The notes beneath the pieces were generated by a model. It was not told the DNA's origin. It was given only the letters and a program-made list of their open reading frames with translations, and did no database searches. DNA of 64,000 nt from Pyxicephalus adspersus (taxonomy: Eukaryota > Chordata > Amphibia > Anura > Pyxicephalidae), in NCBI RefSeq assembly GCF_032062135.1, contig NC_092858.1, positions 128,069,535 through 128,133,534 on the forward strand, written 5' to 3'. The position numbers were made by a program, and so were the translations under genes. This document shows, in pieces, positions 23,613 through 36,126 of the stretch (position 1 is its first letter; every line of letters begins with the position of its first letter).

Positions 23613-24616
23613 ACCTAGAGCATGCCTGTTAAAGCCAAAGTAAAGTAAACTTACATTAACAAAAAGTCACCAGAAGGTAAAGGCTTGTAGCGGAAAAGAC
23701 ATATCTCTTTTGTCACAAAACCTTTTTCTCTGGATCTTGATGAAAATAATTTACATGCTGGAGAAAAATGTAACTTGTGTGCACCTGCAGGAGTGACATC
23801 ATCACTGGCTACCCAATGGCCAAGGTCACAGTGGGAGATGCAGCATGGAAAAAGCTCACCCATACCAACAAATGTTTTTCCACTTTAACATTTTACTTCC
23901 CTCTTCTTATTAGCAAGAAATAATTACTTCTGATGTCTGATCATCAGAAGAAGTAATATTGAGGGCAGATTTGAGACACATTTTAACAATCTTAAAGGCT
24001 GTCCAAAAATGTCAAAACTTTCTCTGATTCCGCACAAAAAAAGTGAGTAAACATTTTTAACATTTTACATTTTGTTTAATGTGGTTAGTCAGTGCTCTGA
24101 TCTACAGGGAAGCTCTGTCTCTCCTGTATATATACGGGGTTGGTGGACTATTTCTGACTGCCAACTCATGTCTGCATCATAATATCATGGTGGAATGATG
24201 TCATGGGCACTTTTATAAAAAGAAGTTATACTTTCAGTTTGCCACCATATGTACACTGTAAATAACTCTTCACATAAATGTCCCATTGCCACAGGTTGGG
24301 TAAAGTGAAGGCCATGTGTGCAGTATAAGAAGTGGCACAACACTAGGCAGTTTTGGAGCTATCACCACCAAAGAGTGGCTGGGTGCACTGAGGGAAGAGG
24401 CACTAAGGCTAGAGATTTAGCTAGATCACATCACCCAGAAAGACTTTGACTGAAACATAATGCATGCAGTTTGGAGTTTTGGTAATACTCTTTAATGGCT
24501 TCAAAGTTTCATATTGAAATACAAAGCATGTTTAATAACCCGAGTTAGCAACCAAACATTATGACTAAAATGTAACTTTTTGATATTCAGCATTAATCAA
24601 TGGCTAACTCGTTTCA

Positions 24617-25027
24617 AGTTTAAAGTAGTAAAATGTCCTAAATTGTATGTGTATTCCAGCCTCCTGGGATACATACATCATACATACATATCCCTTCTTC
24701 TGAGCATGCCTGATCTCAGGCATTTGCAAAAAGGGCCTTCTCGAAATGAAAAAAAAAAGTGCAGTGAGATTAGTTTTTTTTTTTCATTTTCAGGAAGAAA
24801 CATCATCTGATCTCATGCCTGCGCAGTGTAAGATCAGGTGACGTAAGAACAAGAACCGGGAAGAAGATGGAAAAAGATGGCAGCGGCCACTGTTCCATAA
24901 GTGCCCTAAAGAAGAAGGAATCTGGGCCATCGCAAGACCTACTGCAATCAGATTGTGGTGGGATCGAGGGCTCTTGGAAAGTAAAGGCAAGTGTTATTAT
25001 TTCTTTTTAATGAAAGTTCCACTTTAA
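24617..25027. mobile_element. MITE of the TTAAAGTGGAAC/CTGCGCATG family
   Basis: The left end TTTAAAGTAGTAAAA and the right end GTTCCACTTTAAA are imperfect inverted repeats. The interior holds a hairpin GAGCATGCCTGA/TCAGGCATTTGC (cognate to that at 10396), a poly(A)/poly(T) pair (about 24750 and 24773) and CCTGCGCAGTG. Confidence 0.5.
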
Positions 25028-25738
25028 AAACAATCACCTCTGCTCTTTCTTTCATGGTACTGCCATCTTCATCTGTTCTTTGTTTGTTCTATTTCATTCA
25101 GGTAAGCCCAGCATGCTGGAATTGTACACTGAACTGCACATGCACAGCACATTGTACATTACAGAGAAGGTGGACAGGCAGGTATATATATTTGCAACAT
25201 GGTAACAACCTGTCTGCTCAGTTTTTTTCATTTTTAGTGTTTAGATCCACTTTAATGTGTTCCTTTTTCTATCACAATAGATAACACTTTTGGGCCTCAT
25301 AGCAAAACTATAACATCTGGCAGCAGAAAGAAATAATGAAATCCAGATGATCTGCCAAAGTAAGTTATCATATTTTCCAATGGCTCCACAGAACCTAGCA
25401 TTCTGTAAATTCAAACACATATCCAGGCAGTGTACACAGCAATATTAGATATTTAAAAAGTGGCAATCTATTGCAAGCAGACTATCTTTTGTTTGAAGCT
25501 TCTGTTCTTCACTGTCAAAATCTTCAATAACAGAAACACTTACAGGTGTGTTGGATTTTCTATGTGGTTCCATCCACCAGCCCCTAAATTACATGAGTAG
25601 TGGTAATTTAGGAATGTAAGGATAAAACTGCAGTGTGCAGGGGAGAACCAGACATCTTACACACCCAGAAGTATGTCACATTAGTAATGAAGTATGTTGT
25701 GTGTGCAAAGTCTCCAGGATTTTGTACGCAGTGTATAC

Positions 25739-26099
25739 CAGTGGTCCCCAACCTTTTGCAGCTCGCGGACCACTGAATCTCCTGTGTCACTCAAAGGGGA
25801 AGAGACTTCCCCCTTAGTGATGTCATAATGCCAGAACCCACTCACTCTCCCATCGCAGGTCTGAGCCTGAGCCAGAGACACAACCCACCTACTGCCCTGA
25901 GCCTACAATGTATCCAGCAGACGTGGCCTGCGTCTCTGGCCGGTTTCTAACCCCCCAGAGTGAGGTCCTTCTTCTGACCCCGCTGGGGGGCGCACCGGCC
26001 AGAGACGCGGACCACCGCTGGTCTCAGTGCTCTCTCTGCCCACCTGTCAGACAGCCGCGGCCCATTAATGGGCTGCGGAACGGGGGTTGGGGACCTCTG
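25739..26099. mobile_element. hAT-type MITE (361 bp) with perfect 8-bp duplication GTGTATAC
   Basis: The termini CAGTGGTCCCCAACC and the inverse of CAGAGGTCCCCAACC lie inside GTGTATAC at 25731-25738 and 26100-26107. The interior is GC-rich (CCGCTGGGGGGCGCACC). A related copy in opposite orientation lies at 39522-39876. Confidence 0.9.
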
Positions 26100-26269
26100 G
26101 TGTATACAATGAGTGGACTTAGGCTCTATTTATTGATGTTCTAATATGCCAAAACCAACATTCCAGATACGTTCCTGGTTTTACTGGGACGACTTTAAAT
26201 GTTCAGCTATATAACATTACTGTGCCCTTCGACTTAGGTTGTTAGCATTACATGACATTTCCACGTACC

Positions 26270-26640
26270 CACCCCCTTACCTTCATCCCCCCCCTAATTT
26301 AGCTCCCTGCCCCCCCCCTCCACTTTATTTCTTCTCTCTTTCTTCTTTTCTCTACATATTACTAATTACTTAATATTGAAAATTGCTGACCAACGGAACT
26401 AAACTAGAATATGCTCTAATTTCTCAGGAGGCTGCTTTCTTCCAATGTTTTTTGTATTTTTTGACTGAGCAATATTGTCAAATGTTTTGTTTAAATATAC
26501 CAGTACTATCAAGGTGTATTGCTATGTTCTGTCAGATTTTTTGTATTATGTATTGCTTTACACCTCCTGTAGGGTTTGAATAAGTATTTGTATGTTTTGT
26601 TGGTTACTTCTAAAAAACAAAAAAAAACATTCCATTCCTC
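26270..26640. repeat. Possible L1-type 3' end
   Basis: C-runs are followed by an AT-rich stretch ending GTATGTTTTGTTGGTTACTT and an A-rich tail (26610-26627). This recalls vertebrate L1 tails, but no coding part is present. Confidence 0.25.
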
Positions 26641-27159
26641 ATGACCATGCTCAGAACTGGTTATTTATTACTATGTATATGTAACAATTTTTCTCTTTCT
26701 ATTTCACCAAAATGTTCCCCATGTCTACCACTATTTGCCTCCCATTTTAAAGTGTTGATATATGCCAACAGTACTGAAGCCAACTTTTAATAAACAAGGA
26801 CTACATGTCTTCCATTACATTACTGCCTATGATTAGTAACTATGAAGTGGTCTTCAAGATAGGAGAACTTGTAAGGTGCATAGAGTACCATTAAGAATGA
26901 ATCAAAGTGCACCACTGCAGTGTAAGGTTTAAATTCAGCTACTACTATTGTTTTGCTTTATGTTTAGGTGTATGGCCTTGGTCCAGCATTAGTGTTATCT
27001 GGACACTAATCCCTCAATCTAACTCTGCGTTCTTCACCTGTATCAAACTCCTGCTCAGACTTGGAAGGCTAGTTGCTTCATCCAAGCACTTTGTTGTTCC
27101 CAGAACTTCTATGCATTTGGGAAACAAGGATTGATAAAGAACTAGAACTCCACAGGAGT

Positions 27160-27480
27160 AGCACGTGAAAACGGGGGGTCAGACTGTTCAGAATCAGTAA
27201 CCAGGGTATCCTGCAATGGTCATAAATGGGTAGTCAGGCAGACAAGTGAAGTATCTGAAAGGGTTAGGACAGAGCAGGATCAAGATATACATTGGTATAG
27301 GCAGTTAACAATTATGAAGGCAGAAAACAGGAAGAGTCGACTAAAGGCTCTTCAGCAGGTAAGGCAAGATTATTGCTACAACAGGCAACTAGTGACTGGG
27401 ACCTGGGAAGCTTTATAAGACTGGCAGCCATTGGCAGGACAGGTCAGCAGCCAGGAACTAATATGCTCATTGGCTGCAGC
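27160..27480. repeat. Possible LTR-type repeat, CAGG-rich
   Basis: Purine-rich sequence with GGATCAAGATAT, GGTATAGGCAG and GAAGGCAGAAAACAGGAAG, weakly like 20859-21260, then TTTATAAGACTGGCAGCC. Boundaries are not visible. Confidence 0.25.
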
Positions 27481-30400
27481 ACATTCAATCTTTAATCCTC
27501 TGGAGCTGCACACAGCCCAAGGTGTTAGCCAGGGATGCTGAAATTGCACATTTCAATTTGAGTACATACACCTTGGAGGAACCTAAAGATGCTGCAAAGC
27601 TGCAGATTACTTGATGCAGCACTATTGAAGGAAATACACAGGGTGGGCTAGACGGTGCTCACACAGAATGGATACTTTGGGCCCCACTGATTACAGTGTG
27701 TAAAGTTGGCCATGATCCCTGAAAATTCAAGGCACACCCAACCCTTTAGAAATGTTTTTTCTGTACAATTTGAATGTTCAAGTTTCCTAACTAGTATACA
27801 TCGACTGTTTAAATTTTGTGTAAATAGGGTCTCTGGCCTCCATTCCTATAAACTCTCTTTGCCAGCTATGCTTCCCTGGGAAATGTTATTGTATTCAAGG
27901 ACTGTGACATGTTGAGCATGATATAATGTGCGGTCTAATTCAAGAGTTTTACTACCTAGATTTCTTAGACTGAAATGTGTCATCACACCATAAAAAGTTG
28001 GAGCAAAAGGGAATAATTCCTCTGGACTAATTAGCAGACATCAAGTACAATAGTATTATATGTGGCATTATAAATATGTGGGTAGCAAAAGAATGTCTTT
28101 CTTGCTCTGGGAGCAGGTGTCTTGTCACAACTGTGACCTCTGCAATTCCCATGCCAATGGTTGTCTGGTTGCATTTATCTTTTCTCCTCCATTAAGAATG
28201 TTTGAGCAATCAGATGTTTATGGCCAGCCTATACGTAATTCAGACAAATACAATACTATTTTTTGTGGGACTTCATTTTTATTATTGCTTCAAAATGATT
28301 GCTTCACATTTAAGACAATTCATATACTGTTTGCACAGTACATTTGTACATACTATTTGTACATACTGCTTGTTTTCCTTGCTGGATTTGTATACCATAT
28401 AAAAACATGAAAAATAACATTATTTTTTGTTGCCAAAAAAACAGCCTGACTTGATTTGCTGGCAGCCAATTTGAATGTCCTAAAAATATAAAGCTGAAAT
28501 ATTCATTGAAAAAGCAAGCTGTAATCCTTCCCCACGGCTCTTGTGCTAGATTGTGAAGCAAAACTGTTAAACAGGAAAGATGGATAGTGAAAAATGCATT
28601 AAACTTTAGGTAATGTAAAGCAATCAATCAGATAACTAATAAACAATGTAATGAAAATTGGCTATGCAATAATATTACTCTTACAGATGACAAACATTTT
28701 TATTGTAGTAGAGTTATACAGAATGGCTGTAGATCTTGACATGTTATAAAGGACGTTAATATTACATTTTCTAAACAGCTGTTTAATGTGTAAAGTTGCT
28801 ACTAGAAATTAGATGACTGTTTTCCATTTTTGATCTAAAAGTGAAAATATAGCCACAGCAACTTTATGTTTTTCTACTCTTGGAAAAATTTCCCTTCATC
28901 TTTTGGTCTAGAGATACAATATGAACATCTTAGGAAATTCCCATCTTAGACCATTGTTCCCAGAATAGGTGTTCTCAAGAGAAGATTTACCTTTAAAATT
29001 TGTTCTCCGAATACCTTTAAAATTTTGGATTCCCCCTCAACTTCAAGAGTTGAATTACTAAGGAAGGATAGGCTGTTCACTTAGCAAAGTGAATTATCTC
29101 CTTGCAACGGTTTATCACCGAGCTTAGTGAATAAGGTGAAACTCATTTGTTGTTAACTATCCAATCACGTGCAAGCAGAAGTCCTACTTTTGTAAGGTTT
29201 CCTTGCATGAGATTAGGTACTCTTATTTCTTCAACTTTCTTCAACTTCATTCAAAAGAAAAACTACAGTGACTACACAGACACCAATAAAAACTTGAAAC
29301 ATGGTTTACCCCGTGTACACCCTAACCACAACTAAAATAAAAACGCCCAGAGACAGACTTTAAAATACTATTTTCAGTCCTCACTTCATTCAGTTTTAAA
29401 GCTAAATTATAGTACAATATAGTATTTTATCACAATTTATCCTCTTTCATAGTACAGTATTGTTGGTAACAGCCATTGTGCATTGATGTGTCATGTCCAG
29501 TTCAGTGTGAGTGCTGAACAAGTGGGAAAAAAAAGTATTTGCTTATTAAGATCAGTTCATCTCTCAGGGACAATTTGTCTGCTTTACTCAGCAATTAGAA
29601 ACATATATCTTGCTCTTAGTACAGCAAAGCATACATCTTTTTACAGTGGGTAGGCTTAGTTTGGCACATATCCAGTTAGCACGGGCTGCAGATGACAGTA
29701 AAAATGAGTCATTGTAACCATTTTAGGTACAATTTTTTAAACAGGATTCTATTCCTAAAATGAATAATGGTGCGGGAAATCTATTAGAGTAGGAAATTGT
29801 GCCTTGTATGTTTAACATTCACAAGGTTAAATTAACAAGAATATCTTTATTAGAGTGAAACAACTATTTTACCAGGACATTTTATTAAATGTTTATTAAG
29901 AGCCATGTCAGGGATGGCAGGGATAAGGTAAGTCCCACAATAAGTAAAGATCTGCTGATTGAAGACTGCAAAAATGGAAGTTTTTATGGTCTTATATCAT
30001 AGGTTGGTGCTAAGCCTCCGTGTACCTAACCATAATTGTGGCCTCAACAGTAAAAGACTTTGGCAGGTGGGATTAACAATAATTTACATACAGTTATTTA
30101 CATAGGCTTCTTACAATGTGTTTGCTGAATACATTTTTCTGTAATTCTCTATGACTAATAGTGGATTAATGCCAGGAGCATTGTGTTTAACACATGATCA
30201 TGTTTAAATGATTCTTTATTAGCGTTTTGCTCTGAGATACCTTGCTGTACCTCACTGGCTCTGACAATAATTATTCAATTAACGGCATTGTCATAAACAG
30301 AATTTGTCTTCTTTGACCCAATTCCTTAAATATACTAGAATAATACTGTACCAGGTATATATGCTTATGTTCTTTTGAAGGGGATAAAAAAAAAAACTTT

Positions 30401-31486
30401 CCTTGCTAGTAAACTGCACATTTATCTATAGGTCAAGAAACAAAAGAGCTCAAAGGACATCAATTCTTCCATTTTAAATGCCCAATAGTGACTCTTGTTT
30501 TGTGGCCACACCATATATTAGCCAGTCTCTTGTTTTTGTAAATAACTGGGGCCAGTTTTGTCAAGTAAAGCTCATTTTGCTATGCCTATTACTTTATTCT
30601 GGAGACACAGCAGAGAACAGTCAGACAAGCATTTGCTTCAAATCTAGGTAATAAAACTAAGTTGCAGATCTTGCTATATTTGCAGCTCAGAAACTATAGG
30701 AAAAAAGGTCAATAAGAGTCAAAGTGTAAAAAGGTGGAGGAGAAGGAGATTCCATAAAGGTTGCATAAAGGAAGTACTAAAATCATTCATCCAAAGACAT
30801 CGATATGATGCCATCTAAGAGGAATTACTGGAGGATCTAACAGCAGGAGATGTTTGGAGGATGTTTGGAGGATGAAACAGAGAAGTAGTTAATGGATGAC
30901 TGGTAAAGTTTACCTATTGTGAAAAAAAAATGTATACATTTTGATTGTGAATTTTAAGTCCATCTAGTTGCCTGCAAACTATTCTGTTTTCTTGCTCTTC
31001 CTCAATGGTCAAGCAACCTAAGTCCCATGCTGCTGTTTAATATAATTACTAATCAGATTATTGGATTCATGGCTTCAGCACAGTGATTTCTATCTACTAA
31101 TATTAGTCAGTGCGGCCATTAATAATATGGTGCAGGGCCAGCAAACAGGAAATTTATGTATGTGAAAGCAAAAAAAATAAAACTTAAAAAAGAACTATTG
31201 ATCTGTTAAAAAAGCATTCTTCTCCTAATTTCCTGTTATGGGCTGACACATGGCCTTGTTTTCTGGACGGTAATCACAAAAAAATAGTTTTGCATTTATT
31301 TTTCAGTCAAGTATTGAATCCCTCCCTTGTATCTCCACAAAATAGAAAGTATTCGTTCTGTAGTACATGATAAGAAATGGGAGAGCTACCATGTAAAGAT
31401 ACTATAAAATATAGTCTTTTGCCAAATCTGTGCTCCTGGTAACCTATTTATGCATCAATCTGTGGTTTGCTCCCCATGCATAGCAT
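27481..31486. other. Intergenic, mostly unique, repeat-poor
   Basis: Apart from the fragment at 29060-29215, this is the longest repeat-poor stretch in the window. No coding exon was recognised. Two patches (about 28430-28650 and 30175-30310) have complex, homeodomain-site-rich sequence that could be conserved regulatory DNA. Confidence 0.45.
29060..29215. repeat. Frog-type dispersed repeat fragment
   Basis: GTTCACTTAGCAAAGTGAAT and GAGCTTAGTGAATAAGGTG followed by CCAATCACGTGCAAGC have the look of a known-style amphibian MITE; its complete ends were not found. Confidence 0.3.
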
Positions 31487-32228
31487 TTGTGTATTTACTT
31501 TGCTGTCCATGTAGAAAGTTCACCATTTTTAAATCAACACGTATGGACCATTGGTGTTCATGATAGCAAAACTTTTGTAAGACCATTTTGATAATTTCAA
31601 TTGAAGTCCCGGTATTTCAACTTCCGGTCTCAGACAGTTCTTTTCTTTTAGCCTGGATGCTAAAATTTCAGATGCTTGTTTTGACTCACATAATAAATCA
31701 TTGAGCTCCTCTTGGGAGAACTGGTGCTTTGATGAAACACTTCACATTATGATGATTTTTGGGCTTTCGCCATACCATAGGTACACCAAATTTCAAACTT
31801 TTCAGTTTTCCATTTTTCCACCGACGTAGACATTCTACACAAGTTTTGTATACCATATGGGGAGCCATTTTTGCTGAGAATATTCACCACAATGTAGCAA
31901 AATATATTATGTTAATTTAAACAACTTCTTCTTGAAGAACCCATATTTCTGTAAAAGAAAGAAAATGTATGAATAAAAAGAAGGCAAATGAAAGTTTTAT
32001 GAAAATAATGCTACATTAATTATATAAAATGCAAAACATCAGTGTAAATAAAGATTGATAATAATATGCTGTGTTAACATTTGCTGTTGGTAAAATTGTC
32101 TATTCTGATTCCTGTATCACAAGAACTAGAGCCAATTCAAAGAAAAAAAGTTTGGTCATTTCTGGATTCAGCAGACCTGAAATACACTAAATATATTGAA
32201 AAATCCTTGGCAAGTGAAAAAAAAATTT
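31487..32228 (-). mobile_element. Uncharacterised transposon family, internally deleted copy 1
   Basis: It aligns in the same order and orientation with blocks of the fuller copy at 43571-44828 (about 31487-31603, 31610-31735, 31745-31868 and 31868-32225). Three segments are missing, about 237, 210 and 80 bp, corresponding to 43691-43927, 44063-44273 and 44407-44486. The lost parts include the best-preserved protein-coding segment, so this copy has little coding capacity. It keeps about 20 bp near 32185-32205 that the second copy lacks. Confidence 0.75.
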
Positions 32229-32638
32229 GTGTAATTTGTGTAAAAAATGTGTAATTCATTCTCCTTTGTCTAAAAAAAATGGTATTTTTTTATATACTGC
32301 ACATAAGTTACTTAAGGGAAATCACTGTGTATAGTTGTATTAACATTACCTGTAAGGTAAAGTGGCCGTATCCCAAATTGACAAGCTTCAATTGTGCAGG
32401 CAATGGTGGTACATTAACATTTCTATGTTTTGTATCTATAAAAATAATTTTTACTGTTGGGCATGGCTCTCAGTTGCACTGCTGGGTAAAACTTAGAAGT
32501 AGATTGCCAGGTTGGAGAGAATTATGGCTGAGTTAGAGGGGGATAGTAAGTGTAACACTTAAGAATGCATACCCAATTGCATCAGGGCAGAAATGCAAGT
32601 GTAAAATACACATATTTTGCTACATGGGGTGGGCAATA

Positions 32639-33468
32639 CCCTGTTTCCCCGATGATAAGACACTGTGTTATTTTTTTTGGAAGGCAAAAATATGCTCTAG
32701 GGCTTATTTTCAGGGGGATGCCTTATTTACCCATGAAGAAGACTACAGTANNNNNNNNNNNNNNNNNNNNNNNNNNNNNNNNNNNNNNNNNNNNNNNNNN
32801 NNNNNNNNNNNNNNNNNNNNNNNNNNNNNNNNNNNNNNNNNNNNNNNNNNNNNNNNNNNNNNNNNNNNNNNNNNNNNNNNNNNNNNNNNNNNNNNNNNNN
32901 NNNNNNNNNNNNNNNNNNNNNNNNNNNNNNNNNNNNNNNNNNNNNNNNNNNNNNNNNNNNNNNNNNNNNNNNNNNNNNNNNNNNNNNNNNNNNNNNNNNN
33001 NNNNNNNNNNNNNNNNNNNNNNNNNNNNNNNNNNNNNNNNNNNNNNNNNNNNNNNNNNNNNNNNNNNNNNNNNNNNNNNNNNNNNNNNNNNNNNNNNNNN
33101 NNNNNNNNNNNNNNNNNNNNNNNNNNNNNNNNNNNNNNNNNNNNNNNNNNNNNNNNNNNNNNNNNNNNNNNNNNNNNNNNNNNNNNNNNNNNNNNNNNNN
33201 NNNNNNNNNNNNNNNNNNNNNNNNNNNNNNNNNNNNNNNNNNNNNNNNNNNNNNNNNNNNNNNNNNNNNNNNNNNNNNNNNNNNNNNNNNNNNNNNNNNN
33301 NNNNNNNNNNNNNNNNNNNNNNNNNNNNNNNNNNNNNNNNNNNNNNNNNNNNNNNNNNNNNNNNNNNNNNNNNNNNNNNNNNNNNNNNNNNNNNNNNNNN
33401 NNNNNNNNNNNNNNNNNNGGGGGGGCTGTCTTATTTGATGGCCCTGCCTTATCATCGGGGAAACACGG
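32639..33468. mobile_element. TIR DNA element (CCCTGTTTCCCCGATG termini, TA duplication), holds assembly gap
   Basis: The left end CCCTGTTTCCCCGATGATAA and the right end TTATCATCGGGGAAACACGG are inverted repeats between TA at 32637-32638 and 33469-33470. Design and TA target match the element at 4486-5365 (both carry ATAAG about 15 bp from the end), suggesting related families. The centre is N. Confidence 0.75.
32751..33418. other. Assembly gap (N run, 668 positions)
   Basis: Unresolved bases inside the TIR element. Long apparent reading frames across it are artefacts. Confidence 0.99.
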
Positions 33469-33470
33469 TA

Positions 33471-34640
33471 ATACAAATGTATTACATATTGTTGAAAAAT
33501 GATTCCCTGCCTCCATGGGTGGAGGCGTGTGCTTTAAAAAGAAAGCATTTGGTAGAACACAGAGACGTGGTTTCTACACACACATACATTGGGTAAGTGC
33601 ACTTTAAACAAGAAGATATAGAACTAGCAAAAGTAACAGATACACTTTTGTAATGTCAACTAGGAAGATTTGACTTACAAAATAATACAAATGTTGTGCC
33701 TTGATATCATCAATATTTAGCTTCAATTACAACAATAAAATATGTACACTTAGATATATAGCCAATTGACACAATTCTGAACCAAAAGCTAATGGATGTA
33801 TTCCCTGTAATTTATTTGAAATTACTTTGACTGGCCTGTGGATTTTTTAGACATTGCTTTACAGCTACTTGTCTTTTAAAATGCACCCACTCACATAACC
33901 TTCCTGCAGGCTAGATCTTTTTTCATATTTCAGGGTTTTTTGAAATCCTCCAAAGAAGCTTTGTTTAGCAGCCTGAGTCACTGGAAAAGCTTGAGGCTTC
34001 CTGCTGCTTTTAGTTCCCATTAAGGAGAAATATGCCAATATAAATTGTCTGCCTGCCATTTTTTCCCTTTTTCTAAAATTATTCTATAAAGTTCCCCAGA
34101 CTTATTTAAAAAGAAAGGAAAAAACTGTAAGTCAGAAAATTAATTTTGGCATGAATATAGGAATAATATAGGAAGGAACATTGGATTGATTATACCTTGG
34201 GCCCAGGTACTTTAAGTAGCTGGTAACTCCAAAGTGCCAAATTTTACTGAGCAATTTGTGACTTTTAAGGTCACTAAAATGATGTACTTTAAACATACAT
34301 TTTTAAAATGTACCACCACAAAAACAAACACAACATTTTATGCAAATAATTATTTTAAAAGTTATTAAATACCTGAAAAAATAACACTCTTTGTTCTTAC
34401 TTTCATACTGCTTACAGACCTTTACAGTGGAAGTGCCAGCCTGAAGACATGTGAGATAGTGAGACAGGAAGGGCTCCCTATATGGCTGGTCTGTGGGCAG
34501 TGGGGGAAGTTTGGGATCATGAACGGGTAAGGTGGCATTAGGGGAGTTCTGATTGTGCCTACAGATGGCTGAACTGTGGACCAATCTGGTGAGTATTGCA
34601 GCAAACTAATAATTGGGCACATGTAGGTTGCTGTGTGTGG
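33471..34640. other. Intergenic, no gene recognised
   Basis: AT-rich sequence without recognisable elements. Confidence 0.5.
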
Positions 34641-34776
34641 TCAAGGATTGAAAACATTTGCTAACAAATAGAAAATGACTTTCAGGAAATCCATTCCAGG
34701 TTTGCTGGATTACCCAGCTTCACTAATTAAAGTGTATTCTCCCCAGCCTTGGAGAAGTTTATTAAATCAGGGCCAT
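34641..34776. repeat. Partial MITE related to 38652-38854
   Basis: It shares GGAAATCCATTCCAGGTTTG, AAAGTGTATTCTCC, CAGCCTTGGAGAAG and AAATCAGGGCCA with the fuller copy at 38652-38854. The left terminus is missing. Confidence 0.6.
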
Positions 34777-36122
34777 TGACTAAAACACTTCTCACCCTTT
34801 AAATATTCAATATTCATTTATTGAACCTTATGAAATAATAAAACAGGCAGTACAGGTTTTACCAATCTATTCTCCCCACCCTGCAGCCTTACTGCTGGCC
34901 ATAGAAAATGTGTACTGAATTCGTTGTGACTTTATTATGGTTATTGCAATGTGTTTTTGCTAAGGACGAGTATGATTTTAGATTTTTGAAATACTAATTA
35001 CAGTATTTCACTAGGTTGCTGTGCCTTTATCTTCAATTTTATTTTTGTTCCATTGAAGAATTTCCCCACTCTTTTTAGATTCTGAAAGACTTGGGTTTTG
35101 TTTAGCAGTGGGGATTTTGTTTGGGTCTTTTTTGGGTACAAATACACTGCTCTTTCTTTGAACTGCTTTGGTATTTCACAATAGAAAAGACCAGTAAACC
35201 TGGAAAAGGTTTAGTTAGGGCTAAAAAAGGTTTTTTTTTTTTTTGTTTGTTGTCAGTAGGAACATAGACATAGAACATAACATTACATAGCCTAGTTGCA
35301 TTTAAATATCTGCATTTACTTTATTAAAGATGTCTGGTTGTAACACATAACCAACTGATTTTATATGTTGCATGTGCATCATTAAATAATAGTCCAAAAA
35401 AAGGTTTAGTGAGATGTACTTTTTTCATAGTTTATCCTAATAAACCAACGCGTTCAGTTTTTGGATTTGGCTGTAAATGAATACCCTATAAGGTAACTAC
35501 TTTACCCTCTCCAATGTCTACTTTGGTATGTCCCTAATATGCTAGAATTAGTTTTTCAGTTCCAATTTGTTGATAGATTGTGTAATAGAACCCATTTTTA
35601 ATCTACTGGTCATTTTGACAAACATTTTGTTACCAATAGGAATCAATGTTTATTTATAATGTATATTATAACACCCTGTGTTCCCTAAATTTGCCAAAAT
35701 TACTTTGATATCAACAATTTCCATATCCTCTAAGCACAGAGCAGTCAAATTTAATTTACAGAAAGTACAGTTCCATTGTTATTTTGTCTTATTTTAATAT
35801 ATACACTTTTGTTCCTAGAAATAGGAAGGAGAAAATCAATGTGTATGTTGTTCTATGTGAAAAAAATAAAACTGACAAAAATCCAGAGCTTGCTGTTCCA
35901 TTGTAAATGTTTAGACATTTTCATTAATAAACAGCCTGACCTTTCTAAAAAAAAAACCCTCTAACATCTAACAATGTCTGATTTGTACTTTAAAAGGGAA
36001 GCAACAAATATCCTTTTAATAGCGTATTGTATTTGGAATAAACAAATGCATAGTACCTGCATGTCCTCCTGATACTGGAGTATTATCTATTACTTGCCAT
36101 TGCAGTGTTTTACCGCTGTACT
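34777..36122. other. Intergenic, no gene recognised
   Basis: AT-rich, with a T-run at about 35231-35244. Nothing else identified. Confidence 0.5.
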
Positions 36123-36126
36123 TTAA

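Noticed and set aside
28060..28410. 116-codon frame starting MWHYKYVG
   Set aside because: No motif, no splice or promoter context, composition like translated AT-rich DNA; overlapping frames of similar length exist.
32565..33596. Very long apparent reading frames on both strands
   Set aside because: They are made of the N gap at 32751-33418; only short flanks are real sequence and they belong to a TIR element.
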